Positions 1 through 7,843 of a stretch of DNA of 14,029 bases are shown in pieces. Position 1 is the first letter of the stretch, and each line of letters starts with the position of its first letter. The position numbers and the translations under genes were made by a program. The stretch comes from DASRJW01 sp035649435 (GTDB lineage Bacteria > Krumholzibacteriota > Krumholzibacteriia > G020349025), in NCBI GenBank assembly GCA_035649435.1, contig DASRJO010000174.1, positions 1-14,029 on the forward strand, in the 5' to 3' direction. The notes beneath the pieces were generated by a model that had not been told where the DNA came from, did not search any database, and saw nothing but the letters and a program-made list of their open reading frames with translations.

Positions 1-49
1 GCAAGACGTACTCGTCCGCCGGCGCCGGTCCAAGGTCGTGGCGGCTCAT
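1..49 (-). CDS. 5' end of an unidentified gene, possibly RNase H-like (partial)
   Basis: An ATG at 47-49 opens a frame that runs off the left edge after 16 codons, reading MSRHDLGPAPADEYVL. It shares four bases (ATGA) with the TGA stop of the zinc-ribbon gene, so the two are probably translationally coupled. The ending DEYVL resembles the lead-in to the first beta strand of RNase HI-family proteins, where a hydrophobic strand precedes the catalytic DG(G/A) motif, and such genes often neighbour C4 zinc-ribbon genes. The catalytic residues lie outside the window, so the family is only a guess. That a gene starts here is better supported than its identity. Confidence 0.4.
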   Translation of the reverse strand, partial: MSRHDLGPAPADEYVL

Positions 50-768
50 GCGGTCGGCGCGGCGGCGGGGTCCCAGATGAGGATGCGGCCGCAACTCTGA
101 CACGTGCGCAAATCCCCGGTGAGGCTGCGCAGCTCCTGCAGCAGTTGCGGCGGCTGCACGGCCGAGCATATTCCGCACTTGCGCTCTGCGACGAGCGCGA
201 TGGCGGCATCGCCCTTGGCGCGCAGCACGCGTTCGTACAGCGCGCGCGTCCGCGCTTCGAGCATCCCGATCAAGCCGTCGCGCTTCTGGCGCTGCGCCTC
301 GACGCCGGCCCGCGCCTGCGCCAGATCGGCCTGGAGCTGGCGTTGCAATGCATCGACTTGCGTCGCTTCGTTCGCCAGCCGGAGGTTCTCGGCGTCGCGT
401 CGCGCCAGCGATTGGGTGCTGCGGTCCATGGCCTCGAGCACCGAGGATTCGATCTCGTCGATGCGCGTTTCTTGCTGCTGGATCTCGCGCAGCGAGGCCT
501 GGTACTGCTCGGTGCTGGTGAGTGCGGATTGGCGGGCTTCGCTCTTGGCGCGCTTCTGTCGCAATTCCTGCAGCTCGAGCTCCAGCTTGCGGCGTTCACG
601 CTCGGCGCGCTGATAGACGGATTCGCAGTCTTGCAATTGCCGCTCGACGTCGCGGCGCTGGGCCTCGAGATCCTGCAATCGTCGCGGCAGCGACGCGATC
701 TGCTGCCGCAACTGGTACAGTTTCGCGTCTTCACGAGCCAGCTCGACGAGCACGGTGAGAGCGCTCAC
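46..768 (-). CDS. C4-type zinc-ribbon coiled-coil protein (DUF164-like)
   Basis: This 240-residue protein has two parts. Residues about 10-185 are an almost uninterrupted charged coiled coil rich in Glu, Gln, Arg and Leu, with no signal peptide or membrane segment. A C-terminal zinc ribbon follows, with CxxC pairs at C198/C201 and C223/C226 ending in CGRIL. This is the architecture and usual length of the widespread C4-type zinc-ribbon family, whose cellular role is poorly defined; nucleic-acid binding or protein scaffolding are the usual suggestions. The GTG start at 766-768 has GGAGG three bases upstream. The gene lies just downstream of two tRNAs and overlaps the next gene by ATGA. The family call is firm; no function is claimed. 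Confidence 0.88.
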   Translation of the reverse strand: MSALTVLVELAREDAKLYQLRQQIASLPRRLQDLEAQRRDVERQLQDCESVYQRAERERRKLELELQELRQKRAKSEARQSALTSTEQYQASLREIQQQETRIDEIESSVLEAMDRSTQSLARRDAENLRLANEATQVDALQRQLQADLAQARAGVEAQRQKRDGLIGMLEARTRALYERVLRAKGDAAIALVAERKCGICSAVQPPQLLQELRSLTGDLRTCQSCGRILIWDPAAAPTA

Positions 769-794
769 GCTCCTCCAGTTCGACTGCGCGGAGT

Positions 795-871
795 TGGTGG
801 GCGAAACAGGGTTCGAACCTGTGACCTCTCGCGTGTGAGGCGAGCGCTCTGTCCAGCTGAGCTATTCGCCC
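795..871 (-). tRNA. tRNA-Val (CAC anticodon)
   Basis: The minus strand folds into a full cloverleaf. The seven-base acceptor stem GGGCGAA pairs perfectly with TTCGCCC, followed by discriminator A and an encoded CCA at 795-797. The D stem is GCTC/GAGC, and the anticodon stem CTCGC/GCGAG carries the loop CTCACAC, giving anticodon CAC (valine, GUG codons). The T arm is ACAGG-TTCGAAC-CCTGT. Length with CCA is 77 bases. It lies 22 bases downstream of the CAT tRNA and 26 bases upstream of the zinc-ribbon start, on the same strand, so it is probably processed from a longer transcript. Confidence 0.96.
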
Positions 872-893
872 ACGGTATCCGCAGTGCGCGTCC

Positions 894-970
894 TGGTGGG
901 CCCACCAGGACTCGAACCTGGAACCAGCCCGTTATGAGCGGGTTGCACTGACCAGTTGTGCTATGGGCCC
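894..970 (-). tRNA. tRNA with CAT anticodon, probably tRNA-Ile2 (lysidine type), otherwise tRNA-Met
   Basis: A cloverleaf is visible on the minus strand: acceptor GGGCCCA/TGGGCCC, D stem GCAC/GTGC, anticodon loop CTCATAA, T arm with TTCGAGT, discriminator A and encoded CCA. The anticodon is CAT at 934-936. The A1:U72-type mismatch of initiator tRNA is absent, so it is not tRNA-fMet. Acceptor pairs C4-G69 and C5-G68 are the kind known to be used by the lysidine synthetase TilS to recognise the minor isoleucine tRNA, which favours Ile2 over elongator Met. The top pair of the anticodon stem (27-43) is an A-C mismatch. It lies 45 bases after rpoD. The structure is clear; the amino-acid identity is inference. 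Confidence 0.9.
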
Positions 971-1015
971 CAGGCGGCGGCAGGGTAACACAAGCTCCTG
1001 GCGCCGGCCAGCCCG

Positions 1016-2872
1016 CTACACCACGTCGGTGTAACCCTTGAGCTTGCGCGCGCGGCTCGGATGCATGAGCTTGCGCAACGCCTTGGCTTCGATCTGCCGC
1101 ACGCGCTCGCGCGTCACCTGGAAGATTGAGCCGACTTCCTCCAAGGTGCGCGGCGTGCCGTCGCCGAGACCGAAGCGCAGCCGAATCACCTTCTCCTCGC
1201 GTCGCGTCAAGGTCGACAGCACCTTGGACATTTGATCGGACAGCATCGCATGCGCCGCCGATTGCGCCGGCGAATCTGCCGAGGTGTCCTCGATGAAATC
1301 GCCGAGGTTGGAATCTTCGTCCTCGCCGATTGGGCGGTCGAGCGAGATCGGTTCGAGGCTGGCCTTCATGACCGCCTTGACCTTGTCCACCGGCATTTGC
1401 AGCTTGCGCGCCACCTCTTCCGCCGTCGGCTCGCGGCCGTACTCCTGCACCAGCGCCCGCGACGCCCGCGACACCTTGTTGATCGCCTCGATCATGTGCA
1501 CGGGCACACGAATGGTGCGCGCCTGGTCGGCGATGGCACGGGTGATGGCCTGGCGAATCCACCAGGTGGCGTAAGTGGAGAACTTGTAGCCCTTGCGGTA
1601 ATCGAATTTGTCGACGGCGCGCATGAGCCCCGAGTTCCCCTCCTGGATCAGGTCGAGGAACTCGAGGCCGCGGTTGGTGTAACGCTTGGCGATGGAAATC
1701 ACCAGACGCACGTTGGCCTCGATCATTTCCTTCTTGGCCTGCTGCACGCGCGTCAGCCCGATCTCGATGCTGCGCAACAGCTCGCGCAGGCGCGTCGTCG
1801 ACACCTCGTACTCGGCCTCGAACACTTCCTGCACCTTGCGGCATTCGAGCACGCGCTTGCGGTAGCTGATCAGCACTTCCTTGCTGTACATGCGATTCTG
1901 CAGCTTGTACGAGCGCGTGTTGCGCCGGCGGATCTCGTTGAGCGCCTCGTTCATCTGCTCGACCGTGAGCCCGTACTCCCCTTCCAGCGTGCGCACGTCG
2001 CGATCGACGCTGTCGAAGGTCGTCTGGATGTCGCGCAGGTTCTGCACCAGAGCATCGACCTGGTTCGGATGCAGCTTGAGCCCGTGGATCTCGCGCTTCA
2101 ACTTCTCCGCGCGCAAGGCGATCTGCTTGTCGACGATCTTGTGCTTTTCCTCGTACTCGCGCGTCCCGACCTTGCCGCGCAAAGCCAGGATCTCGCCGCG
2201 CAGCGACTCGATGCTCTTGGCCTGTCGGTTGAGGCGCAGGACTTCCTTGCGGATCGAACCGGGTGTCGTGGCGTTGCGGATCTCGAGCTGCAGGAACTCG
2301 TCCAGGCGCAGTTCCTGGTTCTCCAGCGACTTCACCAGGTCGCGCAGCTTGCGCAGCGACGCGGTGGTGGAGAACACGGTCTCCAGCACCTGATGCTGGC
2401 CGCTCTCGATGCGCTTGGCGATGTCGATCTCGCCCTGCCGATCCAGCAGCGGCACGCGCCCCATCTCGCGCAAGTACATGCGAATGGGGTCGTCGTAACG
2501 AATCGTGGCCTTGACCTGTTGTTCCTTCTTCAGCTTCTCCTTGCGCCGGTCCTGCAGCTTCATCTTCTCGCGCGCGACTTCTTCGGAATCGTAGAAGCTG
2601 ATCGACAGTCGGGTCAGCTCGGTGTAGATGGAGTCGAGGTTCTCCAGGTCGAAGTCGTCTTCGAGAAGCTCGTTGATGTCGTCGTGCAGCACGTAGCCGC
2701 GGTCGGTGTGCCGGCGCCGGAGCTCACCGACGATCTTCGCCAGCTTCGGGTCGAGGATCACATCGGCCTTGCGATCCTTCTTCGTCGTCTTCGTGCTCTT
2801 CGAGGCCTTCGCGGACTTTTCCACTTTCGGCTCGCGCACCGTTTTTTGCTCGCTCGTTTTGCGCGTGGTCAA
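1016..2872 (-). CDS. rpoD: RNA polymerase primary sigma factor (sigma70 / RpoD)
   Basis: This is the housekeeping sigma factor that directs RNA polymerase to -35/-10 promoters. In the 618-residue protein a Lys-rich N-terminus (to about 36) precedes a region 1.1-like block (about 40-95) and an acidic/basic linker. Region 1.2 (about 128-156) reads DPIRMYLREMGRVPLL. A long non-conserved region follows, then region 2 (about 380-456) with NVRLVISIAK, EGNSGLMRAV and FSTYATWWIRQAITRAI. Region 3 and a region 4.2 helix-turn-helix with TRERVRQIEAKALRKL (about 587-602) complete it. All domains of a group 1 sigma are present. A TTG at 2882-2884, three bases after the dnaG stop, would add four residues. 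The TTG at 2870-2872 is preferred because GGAG lies six bases upstream of it and the first TTG has no Shine-Dalgarno. It is the last protein gene of the yqeY-to-rpoD unit. Confidence 0.97.
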   Translation of the reverse strand: MTTRKTSEQKTVREPKVEKSAKASKSTKTTKKDRKADVILDPKLAKIVGELRRRHTDRGYVLHDDINELLEDDFDLENLDSIYTELTRLSISFYDSEEVAREKMKLQDRRKEKLKKEQQVKATIRYDDPIRMYLREMGRVPLLDRQGEIDIAKRIESGQHQVLETVFSTTASLRKLRDLVKSLENQELRLDEFLQLEIRNATTPGSIRKEVLRLNRQAKSIESLRGEILALRGKVGTREYEEKHKIVDKQIALRAEKLKREIHGLKLHPNQVDALVQNLRDIQTTFDSVDRDVRTLEGEYGLTVEQMNEALNEIRRRNTRSYKLQNRMYSKEVLISYRKRVLECRKVQEVFEAEYEVSTTRLRELLRSIEIGLTRVQQAKKEMIEANVRLVISIAKRYTNRGLEFLDLIQEGNSGLMRAVDKFDYRKGYKFSTYATWWIRQAITRAIADQARTIRVPVHMIEAINKVSRASRALVQEYGREPTAEEVARKLQMPVDKVKAVMKASLEPISLDRPIGEDEDSNLGDFIEDTSADSPAQSAAHAMLSDQMSKVLSTLTRREEKVIRLRFGLGDGTPRTLEEVGSIFQVTRERVRQIEAKALRKLMHPSRARKLKGYTDVV

Positions 2873-2878
2873 TTCTCT

Positions 2879-2882
2879 CTCC
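2879..2882 (-). promoter_or_regulatory. Shine-Dalgarno deciding the rpoD start
   Basis: On the minus strand GGAG is followed by AGAGAA and then TTG (2870-2872). The upstream in-frame TTG (2882-2884) overlaps this GGAG and has only dnaG coding sequence without a purine tract before it. The spacing therefore supports the inner TTG as the true start. The motif sits immediately after the dnaG stop (2888-2890), consistent with translational coupling. Confidence 0.6.
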
Positions 2883-2887
2883 AAGCG

Positions 2888-4672
2888 TCAGGACGAACTC
2901 GGCGGACGTCGCAGCTCGCTGCGGTCGCGGGCCAGGATGCTCTTTTCCGCCAGTAAACGATCGGCGGCTTCCGCGTCGTCGCGCGCCTCGGCTTCCGCCA
3001 GGCGACGACTCAGATCCGCTCCGGTCTTGTCGAGACGCGCCGCGAGGAGCGTGGCTCGATAATCACGCAACAGTTGTTCGGGATCTCCCGGTGGAGCTCC
3101 CTCGAATTCCAGTTCGCTGCCGAGTGAATCGGTGTCGCGGTCGGCCGCATGGTCGCGCCAGTGGCCGTCCGCGCCGGCGGTTTCGATTGCCTCGAACAGC
3201 CTGCGCTCCAACCCCCCGCCGAAATCCGGTGCTTCCAGTTCACTCGTGACACGTGCCGCATCGGCGCGGTTTGCCAAACCGATCCGCAACAGTCCGCGCC
3301 GGGCCGCTCGCACGGCGACGGACGCCGGCTCGGTGTCGGCGCTCCGTGTCGACACATCTTGAACGGTCGCGCTGGGTGTCTTCCTCTGCGTCAATCCGGC
3401 CGCAACCGTCGTTTCCGAGAGACCGAAGCTGCGAGCCAATTCCTTGGCGTAGAGCTCTTGCAACACGGGATCGGAGATGCGGCCCAGATCCGCGAGAAGA
3501 TGCCGCACCACGCGCTCCTTGACTGCCAGCGCGCCCGCACGCCGATCGACGAGCAATTTCATGTGAGCGATGTAGCCTGGCGCCTCGCGGACACGTGTGG
3601 CCATGGCAGCTCCGCCGTGCTCGCGCACGAATGCATCGGGGTCGTACCCCGAAGGGAGCTCGACGATGTGCACCAAAAACCCGTGTTCGAGGAGAAGCCC
3701 TGCCGCCCGTACTGACGCCCGACGACCCGCAGAGTCGCTGTCCCCCAGTATATAAGCCCGGTGGCTATATCGGTGCAAGAGAGCAGCTTGAGCGGGGCCA
3801 AAGGCGGTGCCACAGGCAGCGACCACGTGCTCCACCCCGGCCTGGGTGAGGCTGAGCGCGTCCATGTACCCCTCGGTGATGATGGCCGAATCGGCACGCC
3901 GGATGGCGGCCCTGGCCTCGGCGAGGCCGTACAGGACCTTCCCCTTGTGGTAGATCGGCGAATCCACCGAGTTCAGGTACTTGGGGGCGTCACCCGTCTC
4001 GGGCCCAGGCAGGATCCGGCCGCCGAAGCCGATGACCCGCCCCGAGAGCGACTGGATCGGAAACATGAGCCGGTCGCGAAAGACGTCGTAGACGCCGTCC
4101 CCACCTTTTCTTCGTGCCGCGAGCCCGAGCTGCACCAGGGTCTCCTCGGCCACCCCATCGTCGCGGAGCGCCAGGCTCAGGCGGTCCCAGGCGGCAGGGG
4201 CCGCGCCGAGCCGGAAGCGTTCGGCGGTCGAGCGCGTGATCCCGCGCTGCGCCAGGTAGGCTCGGACCCTCTCCCCCTCGCTGCCGTGCAGAGCTTCGGT
4301 GAAAAACTTGGCTGCGGCCTCGGCCACGGCGTAAAGACCATCGTGACCGCTGTCCTCGCTGCTGGTCTCGACCACGATCCCGGCGCGCTGTCCCAGGAGC
4401 CGCACCGCCTCGGTGAAGCTCACGCCGTCGTGCTCCATTACGAAGCGAAACGGATCGCCACCGCGCTGGCAGCCGAAGCAGTAATACATCTGACGGTCTT
4501 GGCGAACGTAGAAGCTCGGTGTCTTCTCGCCATGGAACGGGCACAGACCCTTGAGACTGCTGCCGGACCGCTTCAGGTTGACGTACTGGCTCACGAGCTC
4601 GACGATGTCCGTCGCCACGCGCACGCTCTCGATGACGTCGCTCGAAAGCCGCCCTCGTCTCATGTTGGACAT
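2888..4672 (-). CDS. dnaG: DNA primase
   Basis: This enzyme makes RNA primers for the lagging strand and initiation, working with the replicative helicase DnaB. The 594-residue protein starts with a zinc-binding domain: GLCPFHGEKTPSF supplies C44 and H47, and YYCFGCQRGG supplies C65 and C68. The middle holds the catalytic core. YLNSVDSPIYHKG (about 232-244) is the usual primase motif, the Toprim fold carries EGYMD (E267, D271) and LGDSDSAG (D311, D313), and YDPDAF (D344, D346) completes the metal-binding set. The C-terminal 150 residues, where DnaB binds, are poorly conserved as expected. The ATG at 4670-4672 has AGGG four bases upstream; a second ATG three codons in has none at good spacing. 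Length fits the family, and rpoD follows after three bases. Confidence 0.97.
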   Translation of the reverse strand: MSNMRRGRLSSDVIESVRVATDIVELVSQYVNLKRSGSSLKGLCPFHGEKTPSFYVRQDRQMYYCFGCQRGGDPFRFVMEHDGVSFTEAVRLLGQRAGIVVETSSEDSGHDGLYAVAEAAAKFFTEALHGSEGERVRAYLAQRGITRSTAERFRLGAAPAAWDRLSLALRDDGVAEETLVQLGLAARRKGGDGVYDVFRDRLMFPIQSLSGRVIGFGGRILPGPETGDAPKYLNSVDSPIYHKGKVLYGLAEARAAIRRADSAIITEGYMDALSLTQAGVEHVVAACGTAFGPAQAALLHRYSHRAYILGDSDSAGRRASVRAAGLLLEHGFLVHIVELPSGYDPDAFVREHGGAAMATRVREAPGYIAHMKLLVDRRAGALAVKERVVRHLLADLGRISDPVLQELYAKELARSFGLSETTVAAGLTQRKTPSATVQDVSTRSADTEPASVAVRAARRGLLRIGLANRADAARVTSELEAPDFGGGLERRLFEAIETAGADGHWRDHAADRDTDSLGSELEFEGAPPGDPEQLLRDYRATLLAARLDKTGADLSRRLAEAEARDDAEAADRLLAEKSILARDRSELRRPPSSS

Positions 4673-4702
4673 CGATCCCTTTCGTCAGAACCCCGCCACC
4701 CA

Positions 4703-4838
4703 CCGCCGCGATGACTTCGCTTCGGCGGACGCTCGCCTCCGCACATCCTGTGCTCCGGTGCGCTCGGCACTTGGCCGGCTCCGGCATCCTGCCTACGCTC
4801 GGCCACGTGACGCCGCCGAAGCGACGTCATCGCGGCGG
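4703..4838. repeat. Long near-perfect inverted repeat between mutS2 and dnaG
   Basis: Two 26-base arms at 4703-4728 and 4813-4838 are reverse complements of each other with one mismatch (A against C), enclosing 84 bases. Each arm begins CCGCCG and ends CGGCGG, so each can also fold on itself. Short direct repeats of ACGCTCG lie inside (4729-4735 and near 4795). The element fills most of the 186-base gap between the mutS2 stop and the dnaG start. As RNA it would make a strong stem on either strand. No T-run follows, so it is not a standard intrinsic terminator. A MITE-like or REP-like dispersed repeat is plausible but cannot be tested from one copy. Confidence 0.75.
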
Positions 4839-4858
4839 CTTGCAGGCCCAGTCCGAAT

Positions 4859-7270
4859 CTAATGCAGCTTGGCGATGGTAACACCGCTGCCACCCTCGCC
4901 GTGGTCGCCGAGGCGGTGGGAGGCGACGGAAGGATGGGAGGTCAGGTACTCCTGGATGGTGCGGCGCAGCACACCGGTGCCCTTGCCGTGCACGATTCGC
5001 ACCGAGGGGAGTCCCTGGAGCACGGCCCGGTCGAGGAACTGATCCATGGCGCTGATCGCCTCGGGCCGATCGAAGCCGCGCAGGTCGATCTCGACGGCTG
5101 CCTTTTCGGTCGTGTCTTGCACCTGGTAGCCGCCGCGAGTGGGTTCTGGCGGAGTCTCGACGCCGCGGACGCGCAACTCGAGATCGCGCAGCGGCACCGT
5201 GACGACAGCGAACCCGTAGCGCACGCGCGCCCGATCGTCGCCTTGCATCTCCTCCATCCGACCCTCGCGGCCGAGGGGCCGAATCCACACCAGATCACCT
5301 GGCCGGGGCTCGCCCTCCGGGATCGGGACGGGTCCCGCCTCGATCGCTTGCACGCTTGCCGCCACGGCATCGAGCTCGTCCTTGGCGGAGCGAATGGCTT
5401 CGCGACTCGCTTGCGCTTCGCGCAGCGACCGAATCGTGGCTTCGATCCGGGCACGCGCATCGTCGAGGATCTTGGCCACGTCTCTCCGTGCTTGCGCCTG
5501 ATGCGTGGCGCGCAAATGCGCCAGCTCCGCCAACTGCGTTGCCGCTTCCTCGCGCACCCGGCGTGCCTCCGCCGCCTCGGTTTCCGCCGCCGCGCGGGCG
5601 GTCTCGAACGCCAAGCGCTCGGCCTCGAGGCTCTGCAAAACAGCCTCGATGCGCGCGGCGCTGTCGCCGCGCTCCGCGCGCGCGGCGGCGACGAGGTCGG
5701 GATCGAAACCCAGCCGCTCCGCAGTCGCCAGCGCATTGCTGCTCCCGGGGACACCCGGTTGCAGGCGAAAGAGCGGCGTGCCGCTCGTCGCATCGAAGAC
5801 CATCGACGCGTTGCCGACGCCGGGCTCCGCGTGCGCGAACAGCTTGAGCGCACCGAGGTGCGTCGTGACCAAGGTCGTCGCCCCGCGTTGCACCAGCCGG
5901 CGCAGCACCACCTTCGCCATTGCCGCGCCTTCCTCCGGATCGGTGCCGGCCATGAACTCGTCGAGCAGCGCCAGGAGCCCTGGGCCCGCGGCCTCGATGG
6001 CACCGCGCACATGCCGCAAATGCGAGCTGAAGGTGCTTTCGGCGGCTTCGATCGATTGCTCGTCGCCGATGTCGGCCACGATGCGTGCGAAAACCGGCAA
6101 CTCCGAATCCGCATGCAGCGGCACTTGCAATCCCGCTTGGTGCATGAGCGCCAGCAACCCGACGGTCTTGAGCGCAACTGTCTTGCCGCCCGTGTTGGGA
6201 CCGGTGATGACCAGCGCACGGGCCTCGCCGAGCGCGAGATCGAGAGGCACGACCGCGCGACCCTGTGCCGCTAGGCGCGATTCCAACAATGGATGGCGCG
6301 CTGCGCGTAACTGCAGCGTGGTGCCCAGTCGCGGCGACGCGGCGCGCATCGTTGCCGCGGCGCAGGCGGCGGCGTGCTGTGCGTCGACGAACTCCACCGC
6401 TTCGAGACTGCGTTCCACTGCGTCGCTCTCGGCGGCGAGGCGATGCGTCAGATCCTGCAGGATGCGCAGCACTTCGCGACCTTCGCCGTCGCGCAAGCCC
6501 TGCAATTCATTGTTGCCTTCGACGACGTCGAGCGGTTCGACGAACAGCGTCGCACCCGTGGCCGAACGATCGTGGACGATGCCGCGTGCCGCCGCCGCAT
6601 CGGCGCGCACGGGGATGACATAACGCTCGCCGCGCATCGTCACGTAGGTCTCGGCATCGGGCTTGCCGCGCGCGAGATGCGCCTCCAAGGTGCGCAACAC
6701 CGCTTGCCGCTGCGTCACGAGCCGGCGCCGGATGCGTGCCAGCTCCGGCGACGCATGATCCGCGATCTCGCCGTTCTCGAGCACGGCGTGCTCGATGGCC
6801 GATGCGAGCCCTGTGTGCGCGACGAGAGGCTTTGTGCGCGCGTGCAGAAGCGGCAAGCGTGCCGCATGCGTGTCGAGGAAACGGCGCATGGCCGTGCACG
6901 CGGCCAACGTCTGCGCCACGCGGCGCAGCTCGAGCGGCTCGAGGTGACTGCCCGTGACGCGGGAGCGGTCCAGCCACGGACGCAGATCGTGCACGCCGTC
7001 GAGCGGCCAGGCTTGGATGCCTTCGGTGCGCGCGCCGTGGACTTCGCCGAGCAATTGCTGACGGCGCGCGACCTCTTGCGAATCGGCGCTCGGAACGAGG
7101 GCGCGCAAGAGCTCGGCGCCGCCCGGCGTCCGCGCCTCGCGCACGATGAGCTCGACCAGCTTGTCGAATTCGAGGACGCGACGGGCGTGGCCGTCGGGAT
7201 CGAGGGCAGAGGGCGCGAACGCCCGCGCGGTTCCATCGCCGGAATCTGCAGCCGCGGCGTCGGCCGTCAG
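4859..7270 (-). CDS. mutS2: MutS2 family ATPase with C-terminal Smr domain
   Basis: MutS2 proteins bind branched nucleic acids; they have been linked to suppression of recombination and to rescue of collided ribosomes, where the Smr nuclease-like domain acts. The 803-residue frame shows the conserved start RVLEFDKLVELI (31-42), core and clamp region, Walker A GPNTGGKT (357-364), the STFSSHL loop (412-418) and Walker B LLALLDEF with AGTDPEEGAA (432-450). A coiled coil covers about 540-640. The Smr domain (about 727-803) has DLRG (729-732) and HGKGTG (761-766). The start is problematic: no in-frame ATG, GTG or TTG exists upstream of LEFDK within reach, so the CTG at 7268-7270, overlapping the cvpA TGA as CTGA, is used here. 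The family is certain; the 5' end is not. Confidence 0.93.
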   Translation of the reverse strand: MTADAAAADSGDGTARAFAPSALDPDGHARRVLEFDKLVELIVREARTPGGAELLRALVPSADSQEVARRQQLLGEVHGARTEGIQAWPLDGVHDLRPWLDRSRVTGSHLEPLELRRVAQTLAACTAMRRFLDTHAARLPLLHARTKPLVAHTGLASAIEHAVLENGEIADHASPELARIRRRLVTQRQAVLRTLEAHLARGKPDAETYVTMRGERYVIPVRADAAAARGIVHDRSATGATLFVEPLDVVEGNNELQGLRDGEGREVLRILQDLTHRLAAESDAVERSLEAVEFVDAQHAAACAAATMRAASPRLGTTLQLRAARHPLLESRLAAQGRAVVPLDLALGEARALVITGPNTGGKTVALKTVGLLALMHQAGLQVPLHADSELPVFARIVADIGDEQSIEAAESTFSSHLRHVRGAIEAAGPGLLALLDEFMAGTDPEEGAAMAKVVLRRLVQRGATTLVTTHLGALKLFAHAEPGVGNASMVFDATSGTPLFRLQPGVPGSSNALATAERLGFDPDLVAAARAERGDSAARIEAVLQSLEAERLAFETARAAAETEAAEARRVREEAATQLAELAHLRATHQAQARRDVAKILDDARARIEATIRSLREAQASREAIRSAKDELDAVAASVQAIEAGPVPIPEGEPRPGDLVWIRPLGREGRMEEMQGDDRARVRYGFAVVTVPLRDLELRVRGVETPPEPTRGGYQVQDTTEKAAVEIDLRGFDRPEAISAMDQFLDRAVLQGLPSVRIVHGKGTGVLRRTIQEYLTSHPSVASHRLGDHGEGGSGVTIAKLH

Positions 7271-7785
7271 CGCCTCGCCGCCTGGAAGGGCTCCTCCAGC
7301 TCCACGTCCTTGGCGTAGTTCTGCACGATCTCGAATGCCGCCGGCAGAAGATCCACGAGCGGCGGACCCAGCTTCGACTCCCTCAGCTTGGTGTCGAGCG
7401 CCGGGCTCACGCCGAGGTGCAGCATCGTCGTGATCAAGATGCTCAGCCACAGCGCGCCTTTCCCGACACCTGCGAGTGCGCCGCCGATTTGATCGAACCA
7501 GCCGAAGAACGTGACCTGCACGACCTCGCTCGCCACTCTGCCCACCACCGAAGCGACGAGCATGCTGACGACGACGATGAGCAGGAACACGAGCGGCGGC
7601 GTGATTTTCCACTCCGCCGCCGGGCCGGCGTAATCCTGCACCAAACCACCGGTCAAGTAGAGCGCCAACAGGACGCCGAAGAACAGTCCGGCGAGCTCGA
7701 CGACCTGCCGCAACAACCCGCGGCGAAAGCCGATGACGGCCGCGAGCAAGAAGGCGCCGAGAATCACATAATCCACCCAGACCAC
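7267..7785 (-). CDS. CvpA family inner-membrane protein
   Basis: This 172-residue protein has four predicted membrane helices at about 4-20, 29-46, 63-82 and 102-126, with the typical CvpA opening DYVILGAFLLAAVIGFRRG. The conserved glycine-rich stretch GGALAGVGKGALWL lies before the last helix, and a hydrophilic tail of about 40 residues ends the protein. CvpA was first described as needed for colicin V production and occurs widely; its biochemical role is uncertain. The GTG at 7783-7785 is supported by GGAGGT five bases upstream. The stop TGA overlaps the proposed CTG start of mutS2. CvpA genes commonly sit directly before mutS2 in many bacteria, which agrees with the arrangement here. Confidence 0.9.
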   Translation of the reverse strand: MVWVDYVILGAFLLAAVIGFRRGLLRQVVELAGLFFGVLLALYLTGGLVQDYAGPAAEWKITPPLVFLLIVVVSMLVASVVGRVASEVVQVTFFGWFDQIGGALAGVGKGALWLSILITTMLHLGVSPALDTKLRESKLGPPLVDLLPAAFEIVQNYAKDVELEEPFQAARR

Positions 7786-7843
7786 CCCGCACCTCCCCTG
7801 ATTTCGTCCGTTCTCGCAGCTCGTGCCGTGGCTCCCGCGCTTG

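Noticed and set aside
998..1011. Small CTGGC/GCCAG hairpin just after rpoD
   Set aside because: Only five base pairs and no T-run; too weak to call a terminator, and the tRNAs follow on the same strand.
765..1844. 359-codon minus-strand frame running from rpoD through both tRNAs
   Set aside because: It is out of frame with RpoD and reads through two clear tRNA genes; the residues are a frame-shifted shadow.
1232..2956. 574-codon open frame on the plus strand opposite rpoD
   Set aside because: A composition artefact antisense to rpoD, rich in Leu, Val, Asp, His and Arg with no recognisable motif. It crosses the rpoD-dnaG junction without relation to gene borders.
4862..6274. 470-codon plus-strand frame opposite mutS2
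   Set aside because: The opposing strand encodes MutS2 motifs in order. This frame has no motif and no plausible Shine-Dalgarno context.
7271..7792. Upstream extension of the mutS2 frame across cvpA (977 residues in total)
   Set aside because: The extension overlaps a good CvpA gene in another frame and resembles nothing in MutS2, which begins near the LEFDK block.
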